DNA of 64,000 nt from Anseranas semipalmata (Eukaryota > Chordata > Aves > Anseriformes > Anseranatidae), in assembly GCA_013399115.1 (NCBI GenBank), contig VXAA01003386.1, positions 397,059 through 461,058 of the forward strand. Direction: 5' to 3'. How positions within the stretch are numbered: the first letter of the stretch is position 1; each line of letters starts with the position of its first letter. The position numbers were made by a program, and so were the translations under genes. Shown here piece by piece: positions 1 to 11,399 of the stretch. The notes below the pieces were generated by a model, which saw only the letters and a list, made by a program, of their open reading frames with translations, had not been told where the DNA came from and made no database searches.

Positions 1-281
1 TTGCGTTAAGCCCAAAACCTCTGGGTTTCAGCTATTAAAAAATAAATTACTATAGCAGAAAAAAACAGAGATACTGAGGAAATTAAATGTGTGTATTTTC
101 CTGGGGGGAAATATCCTTTCTTTAATCATCTGTAATATGCAGGCAAGCCACATTCATATGCACTAGTTTTAGGGGGTCAAATACCAAACCAGACGTAGAG
201 CCTGATTCCTGCAGTCTCGTTGCTCTGAACACAGTGTATTTATTTTAATGTTCCTGTGTCTCTTCTAATTCCTTGAAACAG

Positions 282-439
282 ACGCCCCAAGACACCCAAT
301 GACTTGCTGGCTCTCTTCCGTTACCCCCGGGATCCTTACACCATTGAAACAGCCAGGGCAGGTGAGATCTTTGAAAGGACCTTGCAGCTGATTCAGGAAC
401 ACGTGCAACAGGGCTTAATTGTGGATATGAATGTCACAG
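282..439 (+). CDS. Peroxidasin-like exon: start of peroxidase domain
   Basis: The acceptor is ...gaaacag at 275-281 and the donor gtagga starts at 440. The exon encodes the conserved entry into the peroxidase domain, including [20 protein letters not shown] and the [13 protein letters not shown] helix. It begins with the last base of a codon (phase 2) and ends with the first base of a Gly codon completed by the next exon. Confidence 0.92.
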
Positions 440-3400
440 GTAGGAGAGATTTTACTTCCTTTCTTAACCTCGTGGGTAGGATTAAATTAAAAGAACAATG
501 TATAAACATCCAGAAAGTGTAAAAAATGCAACGTTGTACCAAAAGTCTAGATCAATTAGGGGTATGGCAAGAAATGTGTTGTCTGGGTTTCAATTCTTTC
601 TAACATCTAATGGTTTTCATAACAGCCAGAGGGCTGTTCTTGTGGTTGCCGTACCAACCTGGTACTCAGGAAAGTCGTTCAGTTCCCCATTTTGCTAAAG
701 ATCTCCCAATTGGCTATGAAGACCCTAATCTTTAAAAATATTTACCCCTCTAACTCCCTCAGCCCCAAAAAGGGAGTAGGCATCTGAGTGCCTTTGTGGA
801 TCTGAGTTTCAGTCCCTCAGCAGCATGGGCAGAAGCATTTCCTGCCCTCCAAGTGGCAATGAGAAAAATACTGAAAACTCTGGAGTATTTGGGTGCTGTA
901 ACAGAGGATGGGGATATCACTTTTGGCTTTCCTCTCTATGGTCTGTCTTTTAGTACTTTAACCTCTTAGCTACAAACTCAGACAAGTTCCAACCTCTCCA
1001 GTTCCTTTTAACAAGGCAGGATAGCAAGCAACAAAGCAGAGCACCACCGCCACACTGCTGGCCAAAGATACCTAGTGAGGTCCAAGCGTCCAGCAGCGGG
1101 GCTCCAAAGTTTGCTAACTGGCTCTTCCTTTGTACACAGCAGACGTTCCCATACACTGCATGTTTCTACCTATACACGTTAGTCATCATGTAGCAGGCAT
1201 GTATGTTTGGGCCCGTAAATACTTTTGCCTGCCTGGATCCACTCCAGGCTGCAAGGAGTCTCCCTCCAAGCTGCAGGTCTAGTCTGGGCTCGTCAGACTG
1301 CCAGCTTCTTCTCCTCGTTTGCTGCCAGCATCCGCACAGCGCAGCATTATTCAGCGCTTTCGCTTAGCGTAGCGCCCTGGCAGTCGCTGATGGCTTTCCT
1401 GACGCTCGTCACGTAGAATTTGGATGATCAATGATGCTCGAGGTTGCAGCAATAACCCAGAGAGGTGTGAAATAAACCCAGTGCTGACTACAGAATGGAA
1501 ACCAAGGCCACCCCTGCAGTTTGGTCTGCAAGTCACAGCATTTCTGGTTTCCATCTCCACACAGTTTATATTAAACTCTTTTCCCATTCTTTTCTTCTCT
1601 GTGGGTCTGATATAATCCCATGCTTCCATACCTTCCATAAATTACATAGCAACACCACACTCAGAGATATGGTCTTCCTGTGCCCATCCTGAGAATCCCA
1701 GAAGCAGGTTTCAAGCAGCACCCTTACATAGGCCAGTAGGAACCAGATGGCTACAGCAGCTGTGGTCTGACAGTGCTATTTGTTTACCTTCACAGGTTAT
1801 CGTTACAATGATTTGGTGTCTCCTCACTACCTGAACATGATTGTGAACCTGTCGGGCTGCTCTGCTCACCGCCGTACACCAAACTGCTCAGATATCTGCT
1901 TCCACAAGAAGTACAGGACCCACGACGGCTCCTGCAACAACCTTCAGCACCCAATGTGGGGTGCCTCTCTCACAGCCTTCCAGAGGCTCCTCAAACCTGC
2001 CTACCAGAATGGATTTAACCTCCCCCGAGGGTTTTCCTTGGCAGAAGATGCCAGGGACCTGCCCCTTCCTTTACCCCGCCTCGTCTCCACTGCCATGGTC
2101 GGGACTGAGACCATCACCCCCGATGACCAGTTCACGCACATGCTCATGCAGTGGGGCCAGTTTCTGGACCACGACATGGACCAGACGGTGGCAGCCATTA
2201 GCATGTCCCGCTTCTCAGATGGGGCGCCCTGCAGTGAAGTGTGCAGCAACGATCCGCCGTGCTTCTCCGTCATGATTCCTGCGAACGACCCCCGTGTGAG
2301 GAACGGGCGCTGCATGTTCTTCGTTCGCTCAAGCCCTGTGTGCGGCAGTGGGATGACCTCCCTGCTGATGAACTCTGTCTACGCCAGGGAGCAGATCAAC
2401 CACTTGACCTCATACATCGATGCCTCCAACGTGTATGGCAGCACAGAGCAGGAAGCGCGGGAGCTGCGGGATCTGAGCAGTCAGAATGGGTTACTGAAGC
2501 AAGGGCAAGTTGTGCCCAGCTCAGGGAAGCACCTCCTTCCCTTTGCTGTGGGACCACCCACCGAGTGCATGAGGGATGAGAACGAGAGCCCTGTGCCATG
2601 CTTCCTGGCGGGAGACCACCGTGCCAACGAGCAGCTGGGTCTCACGTCCATGCACACCCTTTGGTTCAGGGAGCACAACCGCATTGCCACAGAGCTGTCA
2701 GCCCTCAATCCCCACTGGGATGGAGACCTTCTGTATCACGAGGCACGGAAGATTGTGGGTGCCCAGATGCAGCATATCACTTACGCCCATTGGCTCCCCA
2801 AGATCCTTGGGGAAGCTGGGATGAAGATGCTGGGTGAGTACAAAGGCTACAACCCTAACATCAATGCGGGGATTCTCAATGCCTTTGCTACTGCTGCCTT
2901 CCGCTTCGGGCACACCTTGATCAACCCCATCCTGTACCGGCTGAATGAAACCTTCCAGCCCATCCACCAAGGCCACATCCCCCTGCACAAGGCCTTCTTC
3001 TCCCCTTTCAGGATCACGCAGGAGGGTGGGATCGACCCCCTCCTTCGTGGGCTGTTCGGGGTTCCTGGGAAAATGCGAGTCCCTTCTGAACTCCTCAACA
3101 TGGAGCTGACAGAGAAACTCTTCTCCATGGCACACTCTGTCTCACTGGACTTGGCCGCTATCAACATCCAGAGAGGGCGAGACCATGGCATCCCACCTTA
3201 CAACGACTTCAGGGTCTTCTGCAACCTTTCGTCTGCACAGGAGTTTGAAGACCTCAGAAATGAGATAAAGAACTTGGAGATCAGGGAAAAGCTCAGGAGG
3301 TACTGTAGGCTGGACTTGGAAGCATCAAAATCGCTGCAGATCATTCAGTGAAAAGTTTCTGTTCTTGCCAGAACACCCATTAAATAATCTTGCCAGATAT

Positions 3401-6303
3401 TGCTACCCACAGATATTAGGATAAGTTAATAGCTGTGGTTTAAGAACAGGGTAAGATAAATAAGGTCTCTCCAAGTGATCAGGCTGGTTTTGAGTGAGAT
3501 GTCATCAGGCACTGGTGTGGTATAGTTTGGGAGCAGATTGAGCCTTGGAGCTATTTTCCAGTGACACTAAACTGCATCCTATCTGCACTGGCTGCCATTA
3601 GCTTACTCTTTCCAAGGCAGACCTTTATCCCATTGTCTTTTAGATCAGACCATTATAAATACTGTACAGATGAGTTCTTGGCATACAAATTCCTATGATG
3701 GGATCAGATTTATTTTGTCTCTGCTCTTTGATAGTCTTTAAATGTTTGTTTTTTTTAAATATATATCTTTTATCCTTCAGCTTATATGGAACTACCAAAA
3801 ATATTGACCTGTTTCCAGCACTGATGGTGGAGGATCTTGTCCCTGGTACCAGAGTTGGACCAACGCTGATGTGCCTGTTAACGACACAGTTCAGAAGGCT
3901 GAGGGATGGAGATAGGTATTATCATCAGAGTCAACCCAAAGTCTTTGGTGTTCTGTTTGGGAAGATTTGCGCCCTGTGAGGAGCAATGAAGTAACAGAAC
4001 CTGTCATTTTTGACTGTTCCTTGTCTTATGATACTAGGAAGGGTTTCCTCTGCCCAGTGTATTTGCAGGAGGACTTGCCACAGTTACTGTCAATGTGTCT
4101 TTTCATGATTTAACAATTCTCTTTCCACTGCGGGACACTAGATGCTACTGAGGATGTGTCCATTGTCTCCTCAAAATGCTAGAAAATGTCCATAGGAGCT
4201 TCTTTCTATTTCCCATTTGCTCCTTGTGCAAGTGAGACCCTTCTTGGCCTGGTGGTGCACTTAGGGCAGGAGCATTGCAGGCCCACCCACACATCTCCCA
4301 GCCTGTTACAGCAGAGCTGTTTGAGCCTTGGAATTCCCCTGCAAGGGGCTGTATATGTGGGTGATGGCAGTCTACAGCTCTGGCCAGCAGCTTAAGAAAA
4401 ATCCCCAGTTCACAGAAGGGGAGTCTGTGCTCACAGTTGTCTGACACCAGAAGAAAAGCTCCTTACAGGGGCGGGTGCAGCTACACAGATGTAGAGGAAC
4501 TCTTCTCCCTCTCCCAGCCTCACTCCCTGTCCTCCTCTTCTACTCCTGAGTCATGCTGTGATTACAACCCACTGCAGATTTTGGTATGAGAATCCTGGAG
4601 TCTTCACGCCGGCGCAGCTGACTCAGATCAGACAGACATCCCTTGCTCGTGTCATCTGTGACAACAGCGACCACATCCGGCAGCTCCAGAGAGATGTCTT
4701 CCAGGTGGCATCATACCCGCAGGGCATGGTCAGCTGTGAGGAGATTCCCACGGTGGACCTCCGCTTTTGGCAGGACTGTTGTGAGGGTAGGAAGGAGGCT
4801 GTTCAAGGACCAACTGATGTGGGGATGGCCCTGGGTGGCATCATCAAATGCCATCTCTTTATATGAAATGCCGGGAGCTGGTTTCATGATACGCCATGAG
4901 AACCATGTGTTAGGCAAATGCAAGGAGGAGAATAGCTGCATTTGATCTGGCAAAAGGTCCGCCTAGTTCAGCGCTTCTGTCTCTGGCAGCAGCCAATAGC
5001 TCATGCTTAGGGGGTGAGACTGAAATAGGATGGAAGCATGGTGATCTCCACCATGTGTAACTGAACAGGTGCATTTTCGGAGCCTGTAAAGCTTCTCCAT
5101 TAAACTGCACATCCTGCCATGGTCCCTTTGTGCTATATTCTGGGTACAAATGTCCAGCCAAGACGTGGGAATCCATCCATGATGCATGCCCTGTTATACA
5201 CCTTTGCTGTCTCCTTCACTCTGGTGTAAGAGATGCATCAAGGGTGGGTGGTGAAGGAGAGCAGTGCTGCCTTGTTCACATGTCACTTCATGCTGAATGG
5301 TTCTGCTTTAAACGTGAGTGCTCACACAGGCTTTCTCTTCCTTCCCAAGACTGCCAGACACGTGGGCAATTCAGGGTTCTTTCTCAGCGGTTCCGAAGCA
5401 AGAGGTCTCCTGGATTCAGCTACGCAGAAGAAAACCCTGCCAAGCATAAGCCTGCCTTCCCCAGGTGGGGTATTGCCACTTTTATTTCTGTTCTGAAGTG
5501 TAAGAGAAGTTTTTAATAACAGTCCGTTCAGGCCTTTAACATTGGCATTCTGCATAGAGGCCTGGAGATTGTGAGTGTTTCAGTAAATGAATGCTGAGCT
5601 TGATCAAAGTCCTCCAACACTTTAGCACAGAGCACGACTCTGCTGTTTAAATATCTGGGCAGATCAGGGACACAGATAAGTGTCGGTTTGACTGACATCC
5701 CTTGGCAGGCAAAACTGGTAGTTGGGCTCTTCTGTGCCCAGTGTGGTATTTGGAGGCTGATGTTGGAGAAGGCAGAATGATTCTCTAATCCAGGAAGTCA
5801 ACATTTCTATGATCCCTTTCCCTTTTTATCCCTCACCCCAGAAATGAGGTGCCTTCTCCGAGCCCTTCTTCCAGAGAGAATCTTGAGTCCCTTGTGGGTG
5901 AACTGGAGAAGACAGTTGCTTCCCTACGGAAACAGGTAAAACTGTGTGCCCCAATATTTGTCTTCTGTGGAGTCACCCACAGGATTTAGCTATTTGCTAT
6001 GGGCAGCCTCTGCAGCTTCTGTGCCCTCCAGAGCCAAGAGCAACCATCTGATGAGAGGGAACTAGGAGCAGGTACAGAAGAGGTAGAGCTGGGAGAGGAG
6101 ATGAAATTGAGCTCTGTGAGCTCAGACCTCTACAACTGCAGGGTAAAATGCAGTTTTGAGACTCAGTGAAAGTGACTTGAGCTGGCCCTTTTTTTCATCC
6201 CCACCAGGTGAATGTACTAGAGAGCCAGCTGAGGTGGCACCACAGGAACACCAGCACGTATGGACAGGGGAAGAAGACTGGAGACAAATGGAGAAAGAGA
6301 TGA
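282..6303 (+). CDS. Peroxidasin-like heme peroxidase, 3' part (7 exons, 5' end outside window)
   Basis: Joined exons 282-439, 1796-3299, 3781-3915, 4578-4786, 5350-5464, 5842-5935 and 6208-6303 give 769 residues plus a stop, in frame throughout. The family is secreted to the extracellular matrix, where peroxidasin uses H2O2 and bromide to form sulfilimine cross-links in collagen IV. Seen: an animal heme-peroxidase domain with the distal Asp-His pair (2167-2172), catalytic Arg and heme-linking Glu of the AGDHRANE motif (2620-2631), and proximal His of FRFGHT (2911-2913). A proprotein-convertase motif RSKR lies at 5394-5405, followed by a short coiled-coil-like helix. The leucine-rich and Ig domains typical of the family would be encoded upstream, outside the window. 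The frame stops at 6301-6303 without the usual C-terminal VWC domain. Many substitutions relative to vertebrate PXDN, and the SRMS/EEF1A2 neighbourhood, argue for a paralogue and not PXDN itself, so no symbol is assigned. Confidence 0.9.
1796..3299 (+). CDS. Peroxidasin-like large catalytic exon
   Basis: This single 1,504-base exon holds nearly all of the heme pocket, as the equivalent large exon does in vertebrate PXDN. The acceptor is cttcacag at 1788-1795 and the donor gtactg starts at 3300. Visible are NLSGC with paired cysteines, QWGQFLDHD (distal Asp/His), [42 protein letters not shown] (catalytic Arg, heme-ester Glu), FRFGHT (proximal His) and [10 protein letters not shown]. No catalytic residue that I can identify is missing, unlike human PXDNL, which is regarded as peroxidase-dead. 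The sequence can read through the donor to a stop at 3349-3351, but continuation into the next exon restores the family sequence. Confidence 0.95.
3781..3915 (+). CDS. Peroxidasin-like exon: end of peroxidase core
   Basis: The acceptor is a long pyrimidine tract ending ccttcag at 3780 and the donor gtatta starts at 3916. The exon encodes [21 protein letters not shown] and [14 protein letters not shown], the helix region after the proximal side of the heme pocket. It is 135 bases and keeps phase with both neighbours. Confidence 0.93.
4578..4786 (+). CDS. Peroxidasin-like exon: C-terminal peroxidase helices
   Basis: The acceptor is cactgcag at 4570-4577 and the donor gtagga starts at 4787. It encodes [20 protein letters not shown], the [11 protein letters not shown] segment, and ends in [10 protein letters not shown], a run that closes the peroxidase fold in peroxidasins. 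The phase-1 end is completed to Asp by the next exon. Confidence 0.94.
5350..5464 (+). CDS. Peroxidasin-like exon: linker with convertase site
   Basis: The exon begins with the DCQTRGQF block shared by peroxidasins, followed by [15 protein letters not shown] (5394-5405) fits the R-X-K/R-R consensus for furin-type convertases, at the place where vertebrate PXDN is known to be processed. Donor gtgggg follows at 5465. Confidence 0.88.
5842..5935 (+). CDS. Peroxidasin-like exon: coiled-coil-like linker
   Basis: The acceptor is ctcaccccag at 5832-5841 and the donor gtaaaa starts at 5936. It encodes a Ser/Pro-rich stretch and then a heptad-like helix ([18 protein letters not shown]), matching the position of the oligomerising helix ahead of the VWC domain in PXDN. 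The short exon is supported mainly by phase and position. Confidence 0.8.
6208..6303 (+). CDS. Peroxidasin-like terminal coding exon with early stop
   Basis: The acceptor is catccccaccag at 6196-6207. The exon continues the helix (VNVLESQLR), passes through a short basic stretch ([10 protein letters not shown]) and stops at tga 6301-6303. In PXDN the matching KW-K motif leads straight into the first cysteines of the VWC domain. Here the VWC frame is lost by one base at that point, so the protein appears to end at the linker. Confidence 0.75.
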   Translation: MNVLESQLRWHHRNTSTYGQGKKTGDKWRKR

Positions 6304-7800
6304 CCACGTTGCCTGTTTGTATAAGGTCAGTGTGTTTGTTCTGGGCAGGGGTCCTACAGGTGGATCAGTGCGGCACTGCAGAGCATGTGGTGGGACACCT
6401 GAGCAGTCTTCACATACAGAAGAGACTGTTGCAGAAAGGAATGGAGCAATCCAGTGATGAATAGGACAAGAGGTAATACGCTTAAATGCAGCAGGTTAGA
6501 CACCATTTCTAACAGTAATGATTAGTGACTCACTGGAATGGTTGTCTGGGGACCTTGTGGCATATCCATTCCTGGAGGTCTCTTAAGAACTGGTTTGGCA
6601 AAGATGGGGAAAGACATAAGTATAGGATGGACTAGGTGGACTGGGTGAGGTGTCTGAGGTCTGTTCTCCTGGGACTCCAGGTAGGTTTCTTCTAGCAACA
6701 CTTAATACCACAACCCCAAATCCAACAGCCTCCAAAGGACCTTTGTGGGGAGAGATATCACAAAGCACAGTGATGGAGTAGATGGACTAGTTCCTCCTCA
6801 GGGTAACAAGGACATCTGGGCAGATGGAGCAATCCATTATTTGCTTACATATTGACAGAGATATCCCCCTCAACAACTGAGTCACTGTGCACCTCTCTTC
6901 TGAAAGCAGCAGTCCTCTGTTTGCTCAGCTCCAGCCATGGAAGCAAGACTGTTCAAGCGCATGTCTAAAGTCACTGTAGGCACCTGCCAGCATGGGGACT
7001 CCTGCCACTGCTCAGCTGTGGCAGAAGTCTGCAAGACCTCTGGTTCCCTATGTTTCAGGGTCATGGTGAGCGCAGGCTTAGTTCCTTTACAACTTTCCAT
7101 ATATATCTCTGCAGCCTTGAAAGAGGATGAACAACTCACTGGCACCTGCCAGTCTGGAGGAGGCATTTAATAGTTTTTACATGTTGCAAATGATTACTCT
7201 AGGGACAAGAGCAGAGGAGTTATGCAGAAGCGTTGCTCTGCCAGGCAGTCTATGCTAGGAGGAGCATCCTCTGGAATCCAGATTACAAGAGGGGGCAAGC
7301 AAAGGCTGGTCTGTGCTGGTAATCTCAGTGGAAAGCAGAAGGGGAAGCCTGTAGACTGTCCATGCCATTTTCCAGTCTGATTTGTTATGTGAATTCTTAA
7401 CAGATTTTCCAGTTGAACATGGATCCCCTTTAGAAATTTGATAGCCATTGGTTGCAATGTCACCCTATAGAAATTTAACAGCCATTGGTTGCAGTGTGAC
7501 CTGTGTGAATTGGCTTTTCCTTGGCATCGTTTGCAGATCCTTGAAGAGTACTGTAGAGTTTACAGGGTCCTTGGAAAGTGTTTGTGTGGTTTTAAAGGAT
7601 TATTGCTGTTTTTGTGCCGCAGTCACACATGCCCCAGGCATGCCAGGCACTATACAAATGGTGAGTGATCTCTGCCTCCAGCTGCCTCCCACAGAGTTTT
7701 TCTTCTTTCCTATGCCGTTTCAGGTGCCCGGTGACCTGCACTCCTGCTCTCCACCAGCCAGTCCAACCCGCTCCCAAAGGGCTCAGAAAGAGCAACCCAC
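6304..7800 (+). pseudogene. Remnant of peroxidasin VWC-domain coding sequence
   Basis: One base out of frame with the preceding exon, 6300-6325 reads DDHVACLYK before a weak donor (gtcagt at 6326). It aligns by position with the DACTICECK start of the PXDN VWC domain, but two cysteines are replaced. A good acceptor (gccgtttcag) ends at 7723. The following bases read VTC in one frame (7731-7739) and CSPPAS in another (7745-7762), matching the order of the VTC and CPPA motifs in the last PXDN exon. The frame from 7724 stays open to 8041, so it may still be used as novel C-terminal sequence by an alternative splice. The similarity is short and judged by eye. Confidence 0.4.
7431..7504 (+). repeat. 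Two-copy 37-base tandem duplication
   Basis: Two adjacent imperfect copies share tagaaattt, the block agccattggttgca and a gtgac/gtcac end, with start points at 7431 and 7468. Each contains ATTGG (an inverted CCAAT). They lie just upstream of the VWC remnant exon. Confidence 0.85.
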
Positions 7801-8245
7801 GATGCTCTGCCTCCTCTCGCACCTCCTGCACCACCCCTGTCCCAAGACTATTGTGCTTCTGCCTGTATTGAACCCCTGCGCTGACTGCCTACAAGCCCTT
7901 CAGCCCCTGGACCGTTCCTGCGCTTGTCAGCCTCTGGAGATGGGCTCTGCCACTGCACTGCCCTGTTTGATGGTGACAGACCAGCAGTCTGCTGAGATGC
8001 CACCTCCTTCCACAAGTCCCCAGGAAATGGAGGATAACTGAAGCTGCTTTAGTGCCACTGTTGCGCTCTTCTCTTCCCATGCACCCCTGTTGTCATCCAC
8101 CACCCCTTGTCTGAAATGTCCCATGGGCACCCAACCAAAATTGATTTTGAGGCAAAACGTTTCTGAAATGCACTATCTCCAAGCCCTGGTGCCAGGAAGC
8201 ATCTGGAGAAATCTGTGTGGTTTAAAAAAAAAAAAAAAAAAANTG

Positions 8246-8251
8246 AATAAA
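8246..8251 (+). terminator. Possible polyadenylation signal of the peroxidasin-like gene
   Basis: An AATAAA hexamer lies just after an A-run (8224-8242, followed by an undetermined base at 8243). It is the first AATAAA downstream of the stop and of the VWC remnant. The A-run may itself be the tail of an old retroposed element. Confidence 0.35.
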
Positions 8252-8259
8252 CATGAAAC

Positions 8260-11200
8260 CCCAAACAAATCTTCTGATGCCAGCAGAAGGAGCAAAAGGA
8301 ACCTGAGGGCCCTGGAAAGCACCGTTTTGCCTGGGCTTGGGTCCATGCCAACAGCGATGAGGTGAATCCAAAGCCTGGGGAAGGCTCCTGGCTGGTTGGG
8401 TGCTTCGGGACAGGATGCCAGAAACAGCAGACTGTGGCAGCCCGCGATGCTGAGATCAGCCACCGTGCTTTGCCATTCGTTCCGTAACAAGTGGCACATC
8501 CTCAGTTATGTTACCCCGTGAGTGACCTCCCGTTACGTGCCTAGTGCTCAAAAAACATTTTCCTCAACATGAACTACATTCTCCAAGTTTCTGCCCTTCT
8601 GGGGTTTTAATTGGATTCATGTTTCTCTTCCTTTTTTTCCTCCCAAAAGGCTCTTCACTGGAAGATGTGTTTTGAGTGTAAACGTAACAGGACCTGGAAC
8701 AGAACCTCAGATAATTAGATGTAATGGGTGCCTTCATTAGTGGAGGGGAGCTGCTGGTTTCCATCAATTAGTATGGAAGAACATGATGTGCAGTATTTGA
8801 CACACTGATGAATGCAAAGTGCTGTTTGTGTTTATTGTTCCTAGGTGCTCTGCAACTAAACCAGGACTATGTAACCAGCTCTACTGAACAGGTCTTCTGG
8901 TTTCCTTGCTCCTTGGAGGTGCTTTTTAGTGGTGCTAGAACTAAGGTCCCTGTGTATTCACCATAGCTGCAAATCTGTGGACAGATTGGTTTTTAATACA
9001 GCTGTGTAAACCAGCCACAGGGACTGAGAGAAAATACTTGACCCATTAGATATTTGTGCCTTCCTTATCTTTTTCACTTTTCTTGTGTCCTCCCACCTTT
9101 CTTCCTCAGTGCAAGGATCAAAAACTTTTAGGAACGTGCTTTCTCTTTTCTTCCTCTCCATTTTTAGTCATGTTGTAGTACCAAAGGGATTCAAAGCAGC
9201 AGGGATGCTCCTGGAACTTAATAGGAAAATAAAAAGATACTAGAAAAAGGTTGTGATTTATCAGCTGTTTCCTGGTGTGGGACTCAGAGCTGTGCGTGCG
9301 TGTCCTGTGCAGACAGAGGTTTGCAGTGATGAGTGTGTGTTATGCATGTCTGGTAAGTTCGGCTCAGAGGCAGTATTTAGTCCTCAGGGATGTTTGTCAT
9401 TTTGAAGTACTCTTTCATTTAGGTGCAAATCAAGGTCCAAAGCCTTGTGTGTTATAAATCAGCTGCACTTGTCTATCGCTTATACCACTAGAGAGTCTAA
9501 TCTGGCAGAGGTCAATAAAGGTAAATCAGGCTCCAGTCTCCTTCTGCAAACCACAAGTTTACCAAGTCCCCATTCAAAACAGCACGGCATAAACGTTCAG
9601 TGCTTGATCTAATCAGATAATCTCTCTAAATGCATAAGCAAGCAGGCCCTTTCCTTCCCCATGGAGCACGACGTGAGGAGCAGACTTGTCAGAAGTGCTG
9701 CGGAAGGACAGCAGAGGGGATGGCCACCACTTTTTTCCCCACCGGGGCTGCAAACCCTTCCTGTGCTCCATCCTCTGTTTTTCTCCCCATGCTAAAGTGG
9801 GAAAAATACACAGAAAAATTAAATGTCAGTGTGCCACCAAGAGCGAGGCTGTGTGCTGGGCTGGTGGGGGAAGATCCGAGAGGAATTGCCCATATATTCA
9901 GGTACTATTTTGCTAAATCGGGAACAATGTATTTTGCTAAAGACTCGCTTCTTTCTACTTCCCATCTGTGCAGCAAGGTGCAGTGCATGCTCGCAGAGCA
10001 CTGCGTCCTCCTTCTCTCTGCCCTGGGCTTCTCTGCCTGGCAGAGGATGGGCAAAGCACTGGCGCCCAAACCCACACCGTGAGGTCAAGCTTTTGCGGGT
10101 TGTGTGGGCATCATGAGGCAGCGGGACATGGGACATGGCAGGCCCAGAGCTGCTGACCAAGGAATGAGTCCAGTTTGTTTTCATACATATGGTGCTTTCC
10201 TGGCTTTCTATTTTTATTCACTAAACTCTTGCCTTCTTGCAAATCCTAGAGGAAACCCAGGGTGGTTTGCCAGTCTGCCATCCTAAAGGCAGTTTTTCAT
10301 CAAAAAAAAAGAAAAATCCCCAAAGTCAAGCTGGTAGGGGTTTATAAGTTGTACGGCACAGGGTGCCTCTGCACACCCACGCGGGGAGGGGCTGCTTCAG
10401 GGACTTACTGAAGTAGCAGTCCTCGGCCGAGACCACTACAATAAATTTTCCTTTTTTTTTTTTTTTAAAGTCGCTTTGAAAACCCAGCTGCACACCCAAA
10501 ATGAGCTACCCACAGCAATTACAGCAGGGGAGGATCAAAATAACAGGCTCGAGGCCAGGAGCTGAGCTCCTGGGGGAGTAGCTCGCACCAAGCACTGCCA
10601 GGCACAAAACTCCCACTAATTAGATGAAACAGTTAAGTGACACAACCCATGCAGGGGCTGCTGGGGGGCCTGGAGTTGGGATTTCTCAGCAGAGAAGCGC
10701 GTTTCAGACAGCTTAAAGCGGACATCCCATATGCGAGGTGTAAATCTCCGTCCTGCAGCAGCTGCTCGTTGCAGCTGGGGTTTGGCAGGGGGTTGCAGGG
10801 TGTTTGTGTCCGCGTGCGAGCAGGGCTGCTGGCGGCGGGGGCGTGCTGACCGGCTGCAGGAGGCAGGGGGCGGTGGGCGAGGGCTTGGCTGCGGCTGGCA
10901 CGTGGGACCCGGGGCTGATGCAGACACTGGGGCAGGTGATGACCAGCAGGTGCTGAGGGGTTCCCATCCCTGCCGTAGGCTGAGCAAGGGCTGGATCCTG
11001 AGGGATCTGGGAAGCAGATTCCCTGGAGAACCCTTGCAATGAGAGAAATCAATGGGAAGAGGCAAATGCTTCAGCAGGGTGACGCTAGGAGGCCATTGCA
11101 GACCCAACGGAAAAGGATTCTGGTGTTATAAACCCCACAATATCCACCCAGCAAATGCCCAAACCACTTCAGATCTCTTCTTGGTTATTTCCATAATTCT

Positions 11201-11390
11201 GTTTTAACTCTTGCACAGTTGTGGATGCAATTATTTTCCTCTAGAAAAAAACAAAACCCTCCCACACATGGGAGGCCAAGACTATTAAGTGGAGTCTGCC
11301 ACTTGTCACAAGAGCTGCTTACAGAACAGAGAGCTGTGTTTATCGGTGCTCTGGTAACAAGCGTGAGAGCACGCCTTAAAATAATAATTA
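8260..11390. other. Intergenic, peroxidasin-like gene to SRMS
   Basis: I find no exon of a recognisable family on either strand. The stretch is mixed AT-rich and GC-rich single-copy DNA with short A/T runs (for example 10450-10466). A 150-codon frame at 9630-10082 has no family resemblance and no supporting splice context. In mammals FNDC11 and HELZ2 lie on this side of SRMS, and neither is seen here. Confidence 0.6.
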
Positions 11391-11399
11391 AAAAAAAAA

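Noticed and set aside
282..6303. Assignment as PXDN itself
   Set aside because: The neighbourhood (SRMS, PPDPF, EEF1A2) is wrong for PXDN, and there are many substitutions in a domain that is otherwise very conserved between bird and mammal PXDN.
7448..8041. A 197-codon frame on the plus strand
   Set aside because: Its first part runs through intron sequence before the acceptor at 7723. Only the part after 7724 shows any similarity (VWC-like), and that is broken between frames.
9630..10082. A 150-codon frame between the peroxidasin-like gene and SRMS
   Set aside because: No resemblance to a known family, with nothing around it to suggest an exon or promoter.
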